From assembly GCF_007748115.1 (NCBI RefSeq), contig NZ_CP036289.1:868001-932000 (forward strand): a stretch of 64,000 bases of DNA, given 5' to 3'. Of this stretch, positions 28,207 to 37,305 are shown one piece after another. Numbering within the stretch: the first letter of the stretch is position 1; every line of letters starts with the position of its first letter. The position numbers and the translations under genes were made by a program. The stretch comes from Bremerella volcania (GTDB lineage Bacteria > Planctomycetota > Planctomycetia > Pirellulales > Pirellulaceae). Below the pieces are notes generated by a model. The model was not told the DNA's origin, did no database searches, and was given only the letters and a program-made list of their open reading frames with translations.

Positions 28207-28308
28207 TCGGTATCTACTTCGCCAAGAACGCGAGGAGAGTGTTTCTAAATACGCGATCGCCTCGTTCTGGGGCGATCGATTTTACCTGGTAATGAAAGGT
28301 AATGATCG

Positions 28309-28488
28309 ATGTACCCAATTGAATTTGATGAGGCTATATCTAAGGCGACAGGTGAAAGCCTATGCGTGATTCGCCATCGAGGATTTACGTTGGCGGATCC
28401 TGTGGAGGTTAATTTTGATCCTGAACCTGATGACCATGAACCGTCCTTTATTGACTGGGATGAAATGGAGAGGGAAAGAATGTATTAG
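28309..28488 (+). CDS. Small acidic hypothetical protein
   Basis: The gene encodes 59 residues (start MYPIEFDEAISKATG), preceded by GAAAGG. The product is acidic, with a repeated Asp/Glu-Pro cluster (NFDPEPDDHEP) and an IDWDEMERER end. It is the last gene of the cassette, followed 19 bases later by a strong terminator. No family recognised. Confidence 0.6.
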   Translation: MYPIEFDEAISKATGESLCVIRHRGFTLADPVEVNFDPEPDDHEPSFIDWDEMERERMY

Positions 28489-28507
28489 CTTTTTCAGATT
28501 TTCTTTG

Positions 28508-28540
28508 CGCCTGGCCCAAGGGGCTGGGCGTCTTTTTTTT
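28508..28540 (+). terminator. Strong rho-independent terminator closing the cassette
   Basis: A 10-bp stem with two wobble pairs (cgcctggccc / gggctgggcg, three-base loop) is followed by TCTTTTTTTT. It marks the end of the recombinase-ATPase cassette. Confidence 0.85.
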
Positions 28541-28569
28541 AGCTATCAGCTGATGGAGTGACGGTTATA

Positions 28570-28622
28570 CTGCCCTGTCCTCATGAATGAAGCCATGTCT
28601 TAAGTAATAGTCTTCAAGGATT
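28570..28622. mobile_element. Decayed end of an IS3-family element
   Basis: These bases align with the left end of the intact IS3 element (38560-38606). The match includes ctgccc, gaatgaa, cca and a 15-base identity tagtcttcaaggatt (28608-28622 and 38592-38606). No transposase reading frame remains. It abuts the end of the sulfatase gene, so both sides of the sulfatase operon carry related IS ends. Confidence 0.55.
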
Positions 28623-28638
28623 GAAGTGTAGCCAAGAA

Positions 28639-30018
28639 CTACTTCCTGACTCTTTCAAGCCAATGGCTTCGTCCCTTTAAAAGGTTAGAGACAATTGTCG
28701 GGTACTTTGCCGCAACGTTAACGGACTCACTTGGATCAGACAGCAAGTCAAAAAGCTGCGGTTGCCTTCCACTCTTGTCCAAGACAACTTTCCATTGATG
28801 TATCACTTTTCCACCGTCATGCTGGTCCTTGCGGATGGCATTGTCCCAGTACAAGGTGTCATTCTCTCTTGCGGCTTCCGTGCCTTTGAGAAGATCCAGT
28901 AAGTTTCGACCGTCCATTGCTTCAGGTGGTGTTCCCCCCGCTGCGGATATTAGGGAGGGTGCAATGTCGACATGGCAGATTGGAGCATCTAAGCGTTTTC
29001 CTTGCGGAAATTCTGCAGGCCAGGTAACTAGGAAGGGAATTCGAATTCCGCCTTCGTAGCTTTCGCCTTTGTTTCCGCGAAGGTATTTCGTTGCCCAATG
29101 AGGCCCTCCGTTGTCCCCAACGAAAATGATGATCGTGTTATCGAGTAACTCGAGTTCCCGAAGTTTCTCTTGGATCTGACCGATGCCTTCATCAACGACA
29201 TCGATCATTGCCGTGCTAACGTGCTCCATCCCAGGTTCTTTGAAACGCCTCATGTATCTTTCGGGTGGGCGTTGCGTGGGTACATGGCGGGCACTATGAG
29301 GCAGATAGAGAAAAAAGGGGCGATCCTTGTTGTCTTCAATAAACTCCACAGCGCGACGATTGAAGGCGGAAGTTAGATACCCGAATTTGGTGACGAACTG
29401 CTCATTTTCGTCGTCAGACAACCTGGAATCGAGAAGAGGTGCGTAGCGATGGGCAAACGGGCGAGTCGCGTGGTCTTTTTGGGTCGCTCGCCACTGCTGC
29501 ATGGTCTCCCATTGTAAGCCTGGCCCCGCTTTTGTTTCGTAATAGTCATGAGATGTGTACGTTACGAAGTGCTCATCAAAACCCCAATCGGTTGGTGGGA
29601 AATTGCCTTTCTCGGCACCGTTGTGCCACTTGCCTACGATGCCGGTATGATACCCTAACTCCTGAAGTGTTCTCGGTAGTCGAGGTACCGACTTGGGCAC
29701 TTGGACTCGTGAGTTCCAGCGTTGTGGATAACTTCCCGTTAGAAGTGCTCCACGCGATGGCCAACACATGTTGCCGGCTGAATAGCCTTGGTCACATGTA
29801 ATTCCTCTCAAAGCCAGTTCATTCAAGTGGATTGTGTTCGTCTCCCGTACACTTGCAGGATACGGCGTGTCGGCGTTCAGGATGCTTACATTACCAACCC
29901 CCACGTCATCGGGCATGATCAAGATAATATTGGGCTGCTTCGATCGCCCCGGAGCTGCCGAGGCAGATGAAACGAGGACGGTGAGCACCAGACCGATAAT
30001 TAGATTTAGCTTGGTCAT
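28639..30018 (-). CDS. Arylsulfatase-family sulfatase
   Basis: This 459-residue protein has a Sec signal peptide (about 1-21, ending SSASAA), so it acts outside the cytoplasm. The Cys-type sulfatase signature CWPSRGALLTG (about 84-94) gives the formylglycine residue, matured by a formylglycine-generating enzyme. PNIILIMPDDVG near residue 30, GKWHNG (about 129-134) and FVGDNGGPHW are the other metal and substrate motifs. Planctomycetes use many such enzymes on sulfated algal polysaccharides; the substrate cannot be told from sequence. It is transcribed leftwards, 158 bases after the DUF1559 gene and downstream of the sugar-oxidation operon. Confidence 0.92.
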   Translation of the reverse strand: MTKLNLIIGLVLTVLVSSASAAPGRSKQPNIILIMPDDVGVGNVSILNADTPYPASVRETNTIHLNELALRGITCDQGYSAGNMCWPSRGALLTGSYPQRWNSRVQVPKSVPRLPRTLQELGYHTGIVGKWHNGAEKGNFPPTDWGFDEHFVTYTSHDYYETKAGPGLQWETMQQWRATQKDHATRPFAHRYAPLLDSRLSDDENEQFVTKFGYLTSAFNRRAVEFIEDNKDRPFFLYLPHSARHVPTQRPPERYMRRFKEPGMEHVSTAMIDVVDEGIGQIQEKLRELELLDNTIIIFVGDNGGPHWATKYLRGNKGESYEGGIRIPFLVTWPAEFPQGKRLDAPICHVDIAPSLISAAGGTPPEAMDGRNLLDLLKGTEAARENDTLYWDNAIRKDQHDGGKVIHQWKVVLDKSGRQPQLFDLLSDPSESVNVAAKYPTIVSNLLKGRSHWLERVRK

Positions 30019-30080
30019 GCGAAAGTCAACGGAAAAAGTGATTGTCTCGAGGGGGTGAGAAATACTTGGGTTATGTTTCA

Positions 30081-30107
30081 GCGGCCACCGTGAAAACGGT
30101 GTGCCGC
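30081..30107. other. Hairpin between DUF1559 and sulfatase genes
   Basis: An 11-bp stem with one bulge (gcggccaccgt / acggtg-tgccgc) and a GAAA loop lies in the 158-bp gap. No T tract follows on the minus strand, so it is more likely an RNA-stability or processing structure than a terminator. Confidence 0.4.
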
Positions 30108-30176
30108 CATGGTTACCTTCGCGAGTGAAACACTCTGCGGCTGAATTAGATGAAATACAAAGTTTGCAAGGTCTTG

Positions 30177-31124
30177 CTACTCGTACTCGAACACGAGTCC
30201 GTCGTTTGCCGCCAGCATCGCCTCATAGGGACTATCCACTTCGTTGGACAAATCGTGAAATATCGTTTCCGCAATAAACCTCACCGAACCATCGTAAAAT
30301 AGGAATAGACCTCCTCCAGGATGGTTGCTGTTGCTGGCGTCCCCATGACCACTATTTAACGGTCTACGACCAGTCAACAAGAGGTTTCGGATCTTGCCAC
30401 GATCATCCGAAATTTGAATCGCAGCCCAAACCGTCGCTCCCGGTGTTGAGTTACCCAACTGATGGCACTTCTCACCAACCGCTGCCTGATTACTTGTACC
30501 ATCCGTCATCGCGCCAAAGTTGCCTTTAACAGGAAATGGTGATCCGTTGACGGTCGATATGGGAGTTGACCACGTGGGACGATTACGAACGAACTGGGGA
30601 AATGGCCCAGTGCCTACGTGACACTTCTCATCGGCGTGATGAAACACTGCAGCGTAATTGGATGCTGCAATCTCTTCGCTGCCAAATTTTTGCAGTTGCG
30701 TTGGACCTGTTGCCGATGGGCAACTGTACATCCCCAATTCCGTCTTACATGCAGCCAGAGTTTGAGCGGTATCATCTGGCCAGGCACCTTGACCGATTCC
30801 TGCCAGGTCATACAGCGATTGCTGTTCCATGTAAGGCAGAATCATGGCACTCCAAAGCCAGCCATCTTTGTTGTGGACCGATCCACCGTTTCCCCAATCA
30901 CCCGAAACAATGCCAGGAACAAGTTCACTGTAAGTATCGTGATGCATATGCAACGCTAGACCGATTTGCTTCAAGTTGTTCGAGCACTGCATCCGCCGTG
31001 CCGCCTCACGGGCCTGCTGCACGGCTGGAAGAAGAAGCGCGATAAGTACACCGATAATGGCAATAACGACAAGCAACTCAACGAGCGTGAAAGCCCTTTG
31101 ATGATTCCAAGCGGTAGTACGCAT
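30177..31124 (-). CDS. DUF1559 prepilin-like protein
   Basis: The gene encodes 315 residues, with AGGAG eight bases ahead of ATG 31124. The N-terminus is a type IV prepilin/pseudopilin signal ([18 protein letters not shown], about 10-27), with [19 protein letters not shown] directly after it. The C-terminal region matches DUF1559 (the conserved H-x-G-G-x-x-x-x-x-DGSV ending is seen as [14 protein letters not shown]). The family is greatly expanded in planctomycetes and likely forms surface or pilus-like structures. A small lipoprotein gene follows the usual planctomycete pairing on its upstream side. Confidence 0.93.
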   Translation of the reverse strand: MRTTAWNHQRAFTLVELLVVIAIIGVLIALLLPAVQQAREAARRMQCSNNLKQIGLALHMHHDTYSELVPGIVSGDWGNGGSVHNKDGWLWSAMILPYMEQQSLYDLAGIGQGAWPDDTAQTLAACKTELGMYSCPSATGPTQLQKFGSEEIAASNYAAVFHHADEKCHVGTGPFPQFVRNRPTWSTPISTVNGSPFPVKGNFGAMTDGTSNQAAVGEKCHQLGNSTPGATVWAAIQISDDRGKIRNLLLTGRRPLNSGHGDASNSNHPGGGLFLFYDGSVRFIAETIFHDLSNEVDSPYEAMLAANDGLVFEYE

Positions 31125-31236
31125 GAAAAGAACTCCTAAAGTAGAATAGAAAGTGAAGTCAAGACAAGATAAGAACGTAATCGTTCAACAGCATTCGGTA
31201 ATGCCCATGAGAGCATTAGGCCGAACTGCCTGTATT

Positions 31237-31662
31237 TCATTTTTTTGCTCGGGCTACGCCACGGGTTTTCCTATCAGATTTCAGATCGAAATTGAACTCA
31301 TTGTCCCCTGACTCTACGACGTCAGCCGTCAACTCCGTATCGACGTTGTATTGCCGAGGGATCATCTCATCTCCATCAGGCCCTCCGGCTTCTTTGGTGA
31401 TCATCACTCGATTCAAGCCCACGACTCCACCCTCTTGCATGGCTGTGAAAGTGAGTTCGTAGTAACCCTCTTTGTTGGTTTGGCCAATGGACGCCCGTTT
31501 TCCCTCAGGTTGGAAGATGATCTCCGCATTTGCCAGTGGCTTTCCGTTAAGGAGCACATGCCCATGTACGGGAACGGTCTCACTGTTGGAGCTACAACCG
31601 AGCGAAAGTACTAAGGCTGCGAGCACGCCGCCCCTAGCGAATGAGAAATCTTTGAGTGTCAT
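31237..31662 (-). CDS. Carboxypeptidase-regulatory-like lipoprotein
   Basis: The frame is open for 45 more codons, but ATG 31662, with AAAGGG upstream, gives a proper lipoprotein signal (LAALVLSLGC). The mature part of about 120 residues begins with VPVHGHVLLNGKPLANAEI, a transthyretin/carboxypeptidase-regulatory-like beta fold with F-Q-P-E-G-K, and a GYYELTF segment. Such proteins sit beside DUF1559 genes throughout planctomycetes and are probably exported with them to the cell surface. Function unknown. Confidence 0.8.
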   Translation of the reverse strand: MTLKDFSFARGGVLAALVLSLGCSSNSETVPVHGHVLLNGKPLANAEIIFQPEGKRASIGQTNKEGYYELTFTAMQEGGVVGLNRVMITKEAGGPDGDEMIPRQYNVDTELTADVVESGDNEFNFDLKSDRKTRGVARAKK

Positions 31663-31812
31663 TGGGGAGACCCTTTCTGCATATGACATTGCGGAGAGAT
31701 GAGTTTTCGAATCGACGGTTTCATGCGGACAATGATCCGCTCTTAATGCGGCGAAATGGGACTCTTTACCTGCCCATTCGTGACGAAGTCTTTCCATTTT
31801 CTTGTGGTGATC

Positions 31813-33198
31813 TCATGTGGTTAGCTCAAACCCGACGCGACGAGGTCTGACGAGTCTGCTGTTCGCCTCTTTGTCATCAACGAATCGTTCGATGTCGGGA
31901 TTCCAAAGAAGAGGCCGATTCAATTCACGGGCGAGGTTGGCAAGGTGGCACACCGTTGCCGTACGATGCCCTACTTCGGCCGGGGCGATAGGGGGTTTCC
32001 GACTGCGGATACAATCGAGCCAGTTTTGTAGGTGTGGGCGAGCGACGTTGCCGGCCCCTCGCCATTTTTCAGAAAGACGAGGACTTGGAGCATCGATCAC
32101 GAGCTCTGCAGGGCTCACGTTGAAAGTATTCCTGCCCATCTCCAGCGTCCCGAGTTCCCCGTGAAAGCAAATCGGTTTGTTGCCGCCGGAAAACTGTAGT
32201 GGAATTCCGTTGGCAAACTTCATTTCAACAGGCCAGAACCTGCGTTCATCTTGAGTACTTGGGGGAGGGGTCTTGTGATCCCATGCCCTCCAGATTTCAT
32301 CGAGGGAATCGAGACGAGTTGTTCGAATAGAGACAGGGCCGGTCTCATCGCATCCCAGTGCCGACAACACCATGTCGATGCTATGTGCCCCCCAGTTCGT
32401 CATAAGGTGTCCGGAAAACTCTTGGAATAGATCCCAACCTCTCCATAAGAGATCGTTCACTTTGAACTGATCCTTATTCCACAAACGCCTGTTGTGAGCA
32501 CGCATTGCCACAGGCCCAAGAAACAGTCCCCAATTGAATCCATCTGGAATCGGTTCTTCGGCAAAGCTCGGGTTTATGATCGGCCCGGGATAATTTGGTA
32601 GCTCGACAGCTGTAATTTTGCCCAGGCCACCACCGCGAATGAAATCGCAAGCAAACTGATTCATCTCCATGGATCGCTGTTGACTGCCTACCTGTAGAAT
32701 TCGTCCCGTCTGTTTAACCTTGTCAACGATTAGGCGGCCTTCACCTATGGAGACGGTCATCGGCTTTTCGAGATAGACATCGAGGCCAGCATCCAATGCC
32801 AGTAATGCTGCGCTGGAGTGGTGATGATCGGGAGTCGCGATAATAACAGCATCCAGCGGTTCGCGATCCAGCATGACGCGATAGTCTTGATACTGACGAC
32901 AGCGGCTCGCGTAGAGCTCCTTAAAGCCCTCTAGTACTTCGATGAACTCATCTTGCGGGTGGAGCGTTTCATCCATCCGACTACAGGCACAGTCACAAAT
33001 CGCGGTGACACGTACCGAAGTTGGCAGATTGCCGATCAAGTACTTTCCTCGTACGCCTGTACCAATAACGCCGACTCGAAGTTGGTCGGAAGGGCTATCG
33101 CCTCGAACAAGGGACTTCCAACCAAGCGCCGTTAGCGTCATCCCGGATGCGCCGGTCGCGGTCAGGAAGTCTCGGCGATTAGGCTTTGACAAGCTCAT
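31813..33198 (-). CDS. Gfo/Idh/MocA family oxidoreductase (TAT signal)
   Basis: The gene encodes 461 residues. The N-terminus carries a twin-arginine-type signal (NRRDFLTATGASG), so export in folded form is likely. The Rossmann motif is GVIGTGVRGKYLIG (about 42-55), and EKPMTVSIGEG is the Gfo/Idh hallmark lysine-proline segment (about 144-154). The family oxidises or epimerises sugars with NAD(P). It overlaps the epimerase gene upstream by four bases, part of a leftward operon. The substrate is probably a sugar or sugar acid released by sulfatase-type degradation. Confidence 0.9.
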   Translation of the reverse strand: MSLSKPNRRDFLTATGASGMTLTALGWKSLVRGDSPSDQLRVGVIGTGVRGKYLIGNLPTSVRVTAICDCACSRMDETLHPQDEFIEVLEGFKELYASRCRQYQDYRVMLDREPLDAVIIATPDHHHSSAALLALDAGLDVYLEKPMTVSIGEGRLIVDKVKQTGRILQVGSQQRSMEMNQFACDFIRGGGLGKITAVELPNYPGPIINPSFAEEPIPDGFNWGLFLGPVAMRAHNRRLWNKDQFKVNDLLWRGWDLFQEFSGHLMTNWGAHSIDMVLSALGCDETGPVSIRTTRLDSLDEIWRAWDHKTPPPSTQDERRFWPVEMKFANGIPLQFSGGNKPICFHGELGTLEMGRNTFNVSPAELVIDAPSPRLSEKWRGAGNVARPHLQNWLDCIRSRKPPIAPAEVGHRTATVCHLANLARELNRPLLWNPDIERFVDDKEANSRLVRPRRVGFELTT

Positions 33199-34280
33199 AT
33201 GGACAGTACCTCCCCGGAGTACGCAAGACTTTCCCTAACGTTTTCGTCTTCGCGTTCCAACTGCTCGGCTTCCGAAAGACGACTTATCATCTGCGCGCGA
33301 GCAGGCTTATCACGAACCAACTGGATGATGCGCGATAGGTCACGACCCGTTACGAGAGGAAGCGTTGCCCAATAGTCCTCCGTCAAGCACGGAACCTTTA
33401 GCGCATCGCGCGTGATCAACTCGAGCGAGAAATGAATCTTCGGCTTCAACCGTCTGAGAATGCTCACCATCCGCGTTAAGTCGAGGCTGCCCTGGCCTAA
33501 GGGAACGTCGCCGAGAAGGAAACCGCCTGTATAGGACGACAATGCCTGGTCTTTTAGGTGAACCGAAACGGCATAGGGCGCGAAAGCTTCGATGGCGGCA
33601 TACGGGTCATCAAGTAGTGCGATGCTATTGCCAGTATCAACGCAAGCGCCGATCCATTCACAATCAAGATGCTTAAGCAGGGCCAGTCGCTCTTCGACAC
33701 GCTGGTCTTTGTGGTTTTCAATACCGACGGGGATTTTATATTTCTCGATAACGGGAACCGCTGACTCCATCATTCTGCGACCGCGTTGTTCGTACTTCCG
33801 AAAGTCTGACAGGGTTCGGAATTGTTCATAGCGCCTGCCGGGCATGATCACGGTTCGGATGGCTGTCGCGCCTGCGTCACGGGCTGTGATAACCTCCTGT
33901 TCAAAACGTCGGAGATCATCTTTGTCTTTCGGTGGATTGACGATTGCTTCGATGAATAGGTCCTTGCTCTCAGCGAACTCGCGAAGTTGATCTATCTCCG
34001 TCTTCTTCATGACACCAAGAGTTACCTGCATGCCACCTGCACCGACGGCATAGCAGTGCTTCATGAAGTTTAAAGGTGAAAAAAGGTCAAACTCTGAATC
34101 TTCGCGCCGCATCCAATTGCGTCGAATCTTGCAGCAATATTGAACCAATCCCAAGTTCGTTGCGCGAGCGGACTCATCGCCCAAGACAATTCCCGAAGCA
34201 TGCAACCCCAGCGGTATCGCTGCGGCAGCGATTCCCAGGAGCGTTCTTCTTGAAATCCTTCCGTTCATTTTCATTCTCAT
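33195..34280 (-). CDS. Sugar phosphate isomerase/epimerase (TIM barrel, TAT signal)
   Basis: The start is uncertain: ATG 34280 (residues MRMKMNG) or ATG 34268. Upstream starts would overlap the previous gene. A TAT-type motif SRRTLLG lies within the first 15 residues. The rest matches the AP-endonuclease-family TIM barrel (hydroxypyruvate-isomerase-like), with VGIENHKDQ and WIGACVDTGNS (metal-ligand segment) and a VHLKDQ strand. These enzymes epimerise or isomerise sugars. The gene is coupled to the next one by a four-base overlap. Confidence 0.83.
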   Translation of the reverse strand: MRMKMNGRISRRTLLGIAAAAIPLGLHASGIVLGDESARATNLGLVQYCCKIRRNWMRREDSEFDLFSPLNFMKHCYAVGAGGMQVTLGVMKKTEIDQLREFAESKDLFIEAIVNPPKDKDDLRRFEQEVITARDAGATAIRTVIMPGRRYEQFRTLSDFRKYEQRGRRMMESAVPVIEKYKIPVGIENHKDQRVEERLALLKHLDCEWIGACVDTGNSIALLDDPYAAIEAFAPYAVSVHLKDQALSSYTGGFLLGDVPLGQGSLDLTRMVSILRRLKPKIHFSLELITRDALKVPCLTEDYWATLPLVTGRDLSRIIQLVRDKPARAQMISRLSEAEQLEREDENVRESLAYSGEVLSI

Positions 34281-34305
34281 GCCGTTTGCAGGAGCCCCAC
34301 GCGCA

Positions 34306-35085
34306 CTAGCGGGCCGTCCAACCTCCATCAACCGTCAACATGCTACCGGTGACATAACTGGACGCTGGGCTGGCCAGAAATAGTGCCGCTCCTTGAATCT
34401 CTTTCATCTCGCCCCAGCGTTCGACGGCTGTCGCGCCGACGATGAAGTTTTTGGCTTCTTCCGTCTCCGCGATGGGAATGTTCATTGGGGTGAGAAAAGG
34501 GCCGGGGCAGATTGCGTTGACCGTTATTTTGTCGAGAGCAAGCTCCAGCCCCAACGCGCGAGTCATCTGTACTACCGCGCCTTTGCTGGTTGCGTACGGT
34601 GTTCGATTGGCAAGTCCCACCAAGCCCAATGTGCTGGCCATGTTGATAATCCGGCCATATCCTTGTCGTTTCATGATTGGCACGACATGTTTGATGCAAA
34701 GCCACATCGCATCCACATTGATGCTTTGAACCTGGCGGAACTCATCAAGACTAAGATCTTCGATGGCACCGCGGATATTGATTCCCGCGTTGTTAATGAG
34801 GACGTCTACGCGATCAAATTCCAGAGAACACCGCTCGACAATCGATTCAACGTCGCTTTCGACCGACACGTCCGCCGCCATGCCGATTGCCTTAACGGGG
34901 TACTCCCCCGCAATCCGTTCTGCCGCAGCCGTTGCTTCGCTTTCGTTTCGACTAACGAGAAGCAAGTCTGCCCCAGCGGACGCTAGACCGGCCGCCATTG
35001 CTTCACCGAGTCCTTTTGATCCACCAGTGACGATTGCCACCTGTCCATCCATTTGGAATTGAGAAATACCTGGCCAGCGGCTCAT
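34306..35085 (-). CDS. SDR family oxidoreductase
   Basis: This 259-residue classical short-chain dehydrogenase has the nucleotide motif TGGSKGLGEAM (about 20-30), NNAGIN and the active-site YATSKGAV with its Tyr-x-x-x-Lys. It is closest in general look to gluconate 5-dehydrogenase-type enzymes. Cytoplasmic; it probably oxidises or reduces a sugar intermediate. It is four-base coupled to the SMP-30 gene upstream. Confidence 0.9.
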   Translation of the reverse strand: MSRWPGISQFQMDGQVAIVTGGSKGLGEAMAAGLASAGADLLLVSRNESEATAAAERIAGEYPVKAIGMAADVSVESDVESIVERCSLEFDRVDVLINNAGINIRGAIEDLSLDEFRQVQSINVDAMWLCIKHVVPIMKRQGYGRIINMASTLGLVGLANRTPYATSKGAVVQMTRALGLELALDKITVNAICPGPFLTPMNIPIAETEEAKNFIVGATAVERWGEMKEIQGAALFLASPASSYVTGSMLTVDGGWTAR

Positions 35086-36011
35086 TTCAGACTTTCGTTA
35101 TTGTTTTGAGTTGTATAGTCGCCACGGACGTTCATGCGCACTGCGTAGAGGCTTGTCCGGGCTGTAATGAATAACGTACGGCCATCACGTCCGCCAAACG
35201 TCATATTCGCGGGAATCTCGGGCGTCTCAATGAGTGCGATTTCCTCACCTTCTAGCGAGAACACGCGGACGCCTTCGTTGGAAGTCGTATAGAGGTTTCC
35301 ATGTTCGTCCAAAGTGAGACCATCTGAGAAACGTGCTGCGGCAACCTGTTGATCCGAAAGACTTCCATCTGCTCCGATCTGGTAGCGATAACACTTCTGT
35401 GCACGCGGATCAGCTACATAGAGTCGTTTGCCGTCGGCGCTGCCGACGATTCCATTGGCGTTCTTGAGGCCGTATCCGACCTCGCGGACGTCAGTAAAAT
35501 CACTCGATAGAACACATATGGTTCCGCTCAAAGCATCTTCAGGAAACCGATCTGCTTGACTCGACTTGATAATGGGTATCGTGAAGTACACGATGCCAGT
35601 GGGCGCCATCCATAGGTCGTTGGGCATTCCGAGAGGGCGTCCTTCGCATTGATCAGCTAAGACCTTTTCTTCCCCGTCAGGCTGACGAAGTACAATTCGC
35701 CGCCCCCCCTCACAGAACACCAGTCCGCCCTTTTGAGTGACGACAATCCCGTTGGAATTGTGGCGTGCTTGTCTAACCAGTGTTACACCATCGGACTCGC
35801 TCCAGCGATGCGTGGCACCATTGGGCATATCCGAGAAGTATAAGGAATCGACCCCGTCCCAAGCGGGGCCCTCAGTGAACCGAAAGCCGCCAGCGAGCTT
35901 CGTTACCTTGCCCAGCGGTGTTGGGACCTGAGCACTCACCGTCGTCAGTACGACGCAAGAGAGCATCAAAGCGAAGAGGCAACTACTTATGACCTTCAAT
36001 CCGAGACTCAT
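35082..36011 (-). CDS. SMP-30/gluconolactonase family protein
   Basis: This 309-residue secreted protein (Sec signal about 1-28, ending TVSAQ) has a six-bladed propeller pattern: FTEGPAWDG, NSNGIVV, GMPNDLW, SDGLTLDEHGNLY. The family hydrolyses sugar lactones with a bound divalent metal (Glu and Asn ligands). In this operon it would open a lactone made by the oxidoreductases. It is coupled by four-base overlaps on both sides. Confidence 0.88.
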   Translation of the reverse strand: MSLGLKVISSCLFALMLSCVVLTTVSAQVPTPLGKVTKLAGGFRFTEGPAWDGVDSLYFSDMPNGATHRWSESDGVTLVRQARHNSNGIVVTQKGGLVFCEGGRRIVLRQPDGEEKVLADQCEGRPLGMPNDLWMAPTGIVYFTIPIIKSSQADRFPEDALSGTICVLSSDFTDVREVGYGLKNANGIVGSADGKRLYVADPRAQKCYRYQIGADGSLSDQQVAAARFSDGLTLDEHGNLYTTSNEGVRVFSLEGEEIALIETPEIPANMTFGGRDGRTLFITARTSLYAVRMNVRGDYTTQNNNESLK

Positions 36012-37291
36012 GACAGTTCCAATCCCTTCATCGTCCCGGTGCTACTGGCAAAGCGATCGGTTTCGATACCCATTCTCTGCAGTACGCTTACGAACAAGTT
36101 GGGCAATGGATAGTCGTGCGTCCCACCTAACGCAAGGTGCTGGGCATGCCGGAATCCACCTCCCGCGATCAACACAGGTAGGTTGTCGTTTGCATGGGAA
36201 TTGCCATTGCCGAGAGAGGTCCCGTAGATGACTGAGGTCTGATTGAGCAGCGATTTGCCGCTCGCTTGTCGCACGTCAAGTCCTCGGAGCAATGCGGCCA
36301 GCTCCTGGAATTGAGCCGATTCAATCCGACGAAGTTGCTCCAGCTTTTCAGGCTGGTTGCCATGGTGCGTGAGAGGGTGGGTGCCAGTATCCACGCCAGC
36401 GATATTGGGTTTTGCATCATTTTGATGGATGTATATCGAGATAATCCTGGTCGAATCGGTTTCAATCGCGATACGGGCCAAGTCATACATGACGCGTGTT
36501 CTGTCGATCAGCGCCCCCGAATCGTCATAATCCTGTGGGGGCGACATCTTTACCTGACGTTTCGGCTCTTTCTCCCACTGCTCGCTCTTGTGCAATCGCT
36601 TTTCCAAGTCGCGGACGCCGGTGTAGAACTGATTGAGCTTGTCTCGATCGGATGCTCCAACTCGCTTCTCCAATTCGCGTGCCCTTTCGCCGACCGAGTC
36701 CAAGATGCTGCGTCCCTGTCGAAGCTTGGCGATCTGTGCTTCGATCTCTTGCTGCGACCCTTGGACGAACAATTTTCTAAACAAGCGAGACGGCGATTCT
36801 TCACCAGGAATTTGAACGCCTGACTGGGTGTACGAAAGGCTCTGCCGAGTTCCGACCGACAACGCCAACGATGGGAATCTGGTCAAATGACCAATCCGCT
36901 CGGCGGCATATTGGTCGACGGAGATTGAATTGCGAAATCCGCCTCTACCTGGATGAGGAGCCGCGGTAAGAAAGCATTGCTCCGCGAAGTGTCCCCCATC
37001 GACCTCAGGATGAGAGACGCCGGAGAAGACCGTCATTCGCTCGCGAAAGGGTTCGAGTATCTCCAAATAGGGAGAGGCTTTGTAATCTCGGCCAACCCCT
37101 TCGGGAAAAAAGTAGCGGGGCAGAATGCCTTGATTCGTTTGGATGGCAATCAAACGCTGTGATTCGGCAAATGCGTCTTCCGACCGACAGGCCGGTGTCA
37201 TCGCATCGAGAATTGGCAACACGAGTCCAACACCCAAGCCACGCAGAACGGAGCGACGATCAACGAGCGGTTTCGACGATATAATATTCAT
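36008..37291 (-). CDS. DUF1552 protein
   Basis: This 427-residue protein starts with a TAT-like motif (DRRSVLRGLGVGLVLP) and carries the DUF1552 pattern: QTNQGILPRYFFPEG, SGVSHPEVDGGH, FPSLALSVG, NDAKPNIAGVDTGTHPLTHHG. The family is planctomycete-enriched and regularly encoded beside the haem-containing DUF1592/DUF1588/DUF1585 proteins. The exact reaction is unknown. It lies 14 bases after the truncated DUF1592 gene. Confidence 0.9.
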   Translation of the reverse strand: MNIISSKPLVDRRSVLRGLGVGLVLPILDAMTPACRSEDAFAESQRLIAIQTNQGILPRYFFPEGVGRDYKASPYLEILEPFRERMTVFSGVSHPEVDGGHFAEQCFLTAAPHPGRGGFRNSISVDQYAAERIGHLTRFPSLALSVGTRQSLSYTQSGVQIPGEESPSRLFRKLFVQGSQQEIEAQIAKLRQGRSILDSVGERARELEKRVGASDRDKLNQFYTGVRDLEKRLHKSEQWEKEPKRQVKMSPPQDYDDSGALIDRTRVMYDLARIAIETDSTRIISIYIHQNDAKPNIAGVDTGTHPLTHHGNQPEKLEQLRRIESAQFQELAALLRGLDVRQASGKSLLNQTSVIYGTSLGNGNSHANDNLPVLIAGGGFRHAQHLALGGTHDYPLPNLFVSVLQRMGIETDRFASSTGTMKGLELS

Positions 37292-37305
37292 ACTTCTGAC
37301 TTTAG

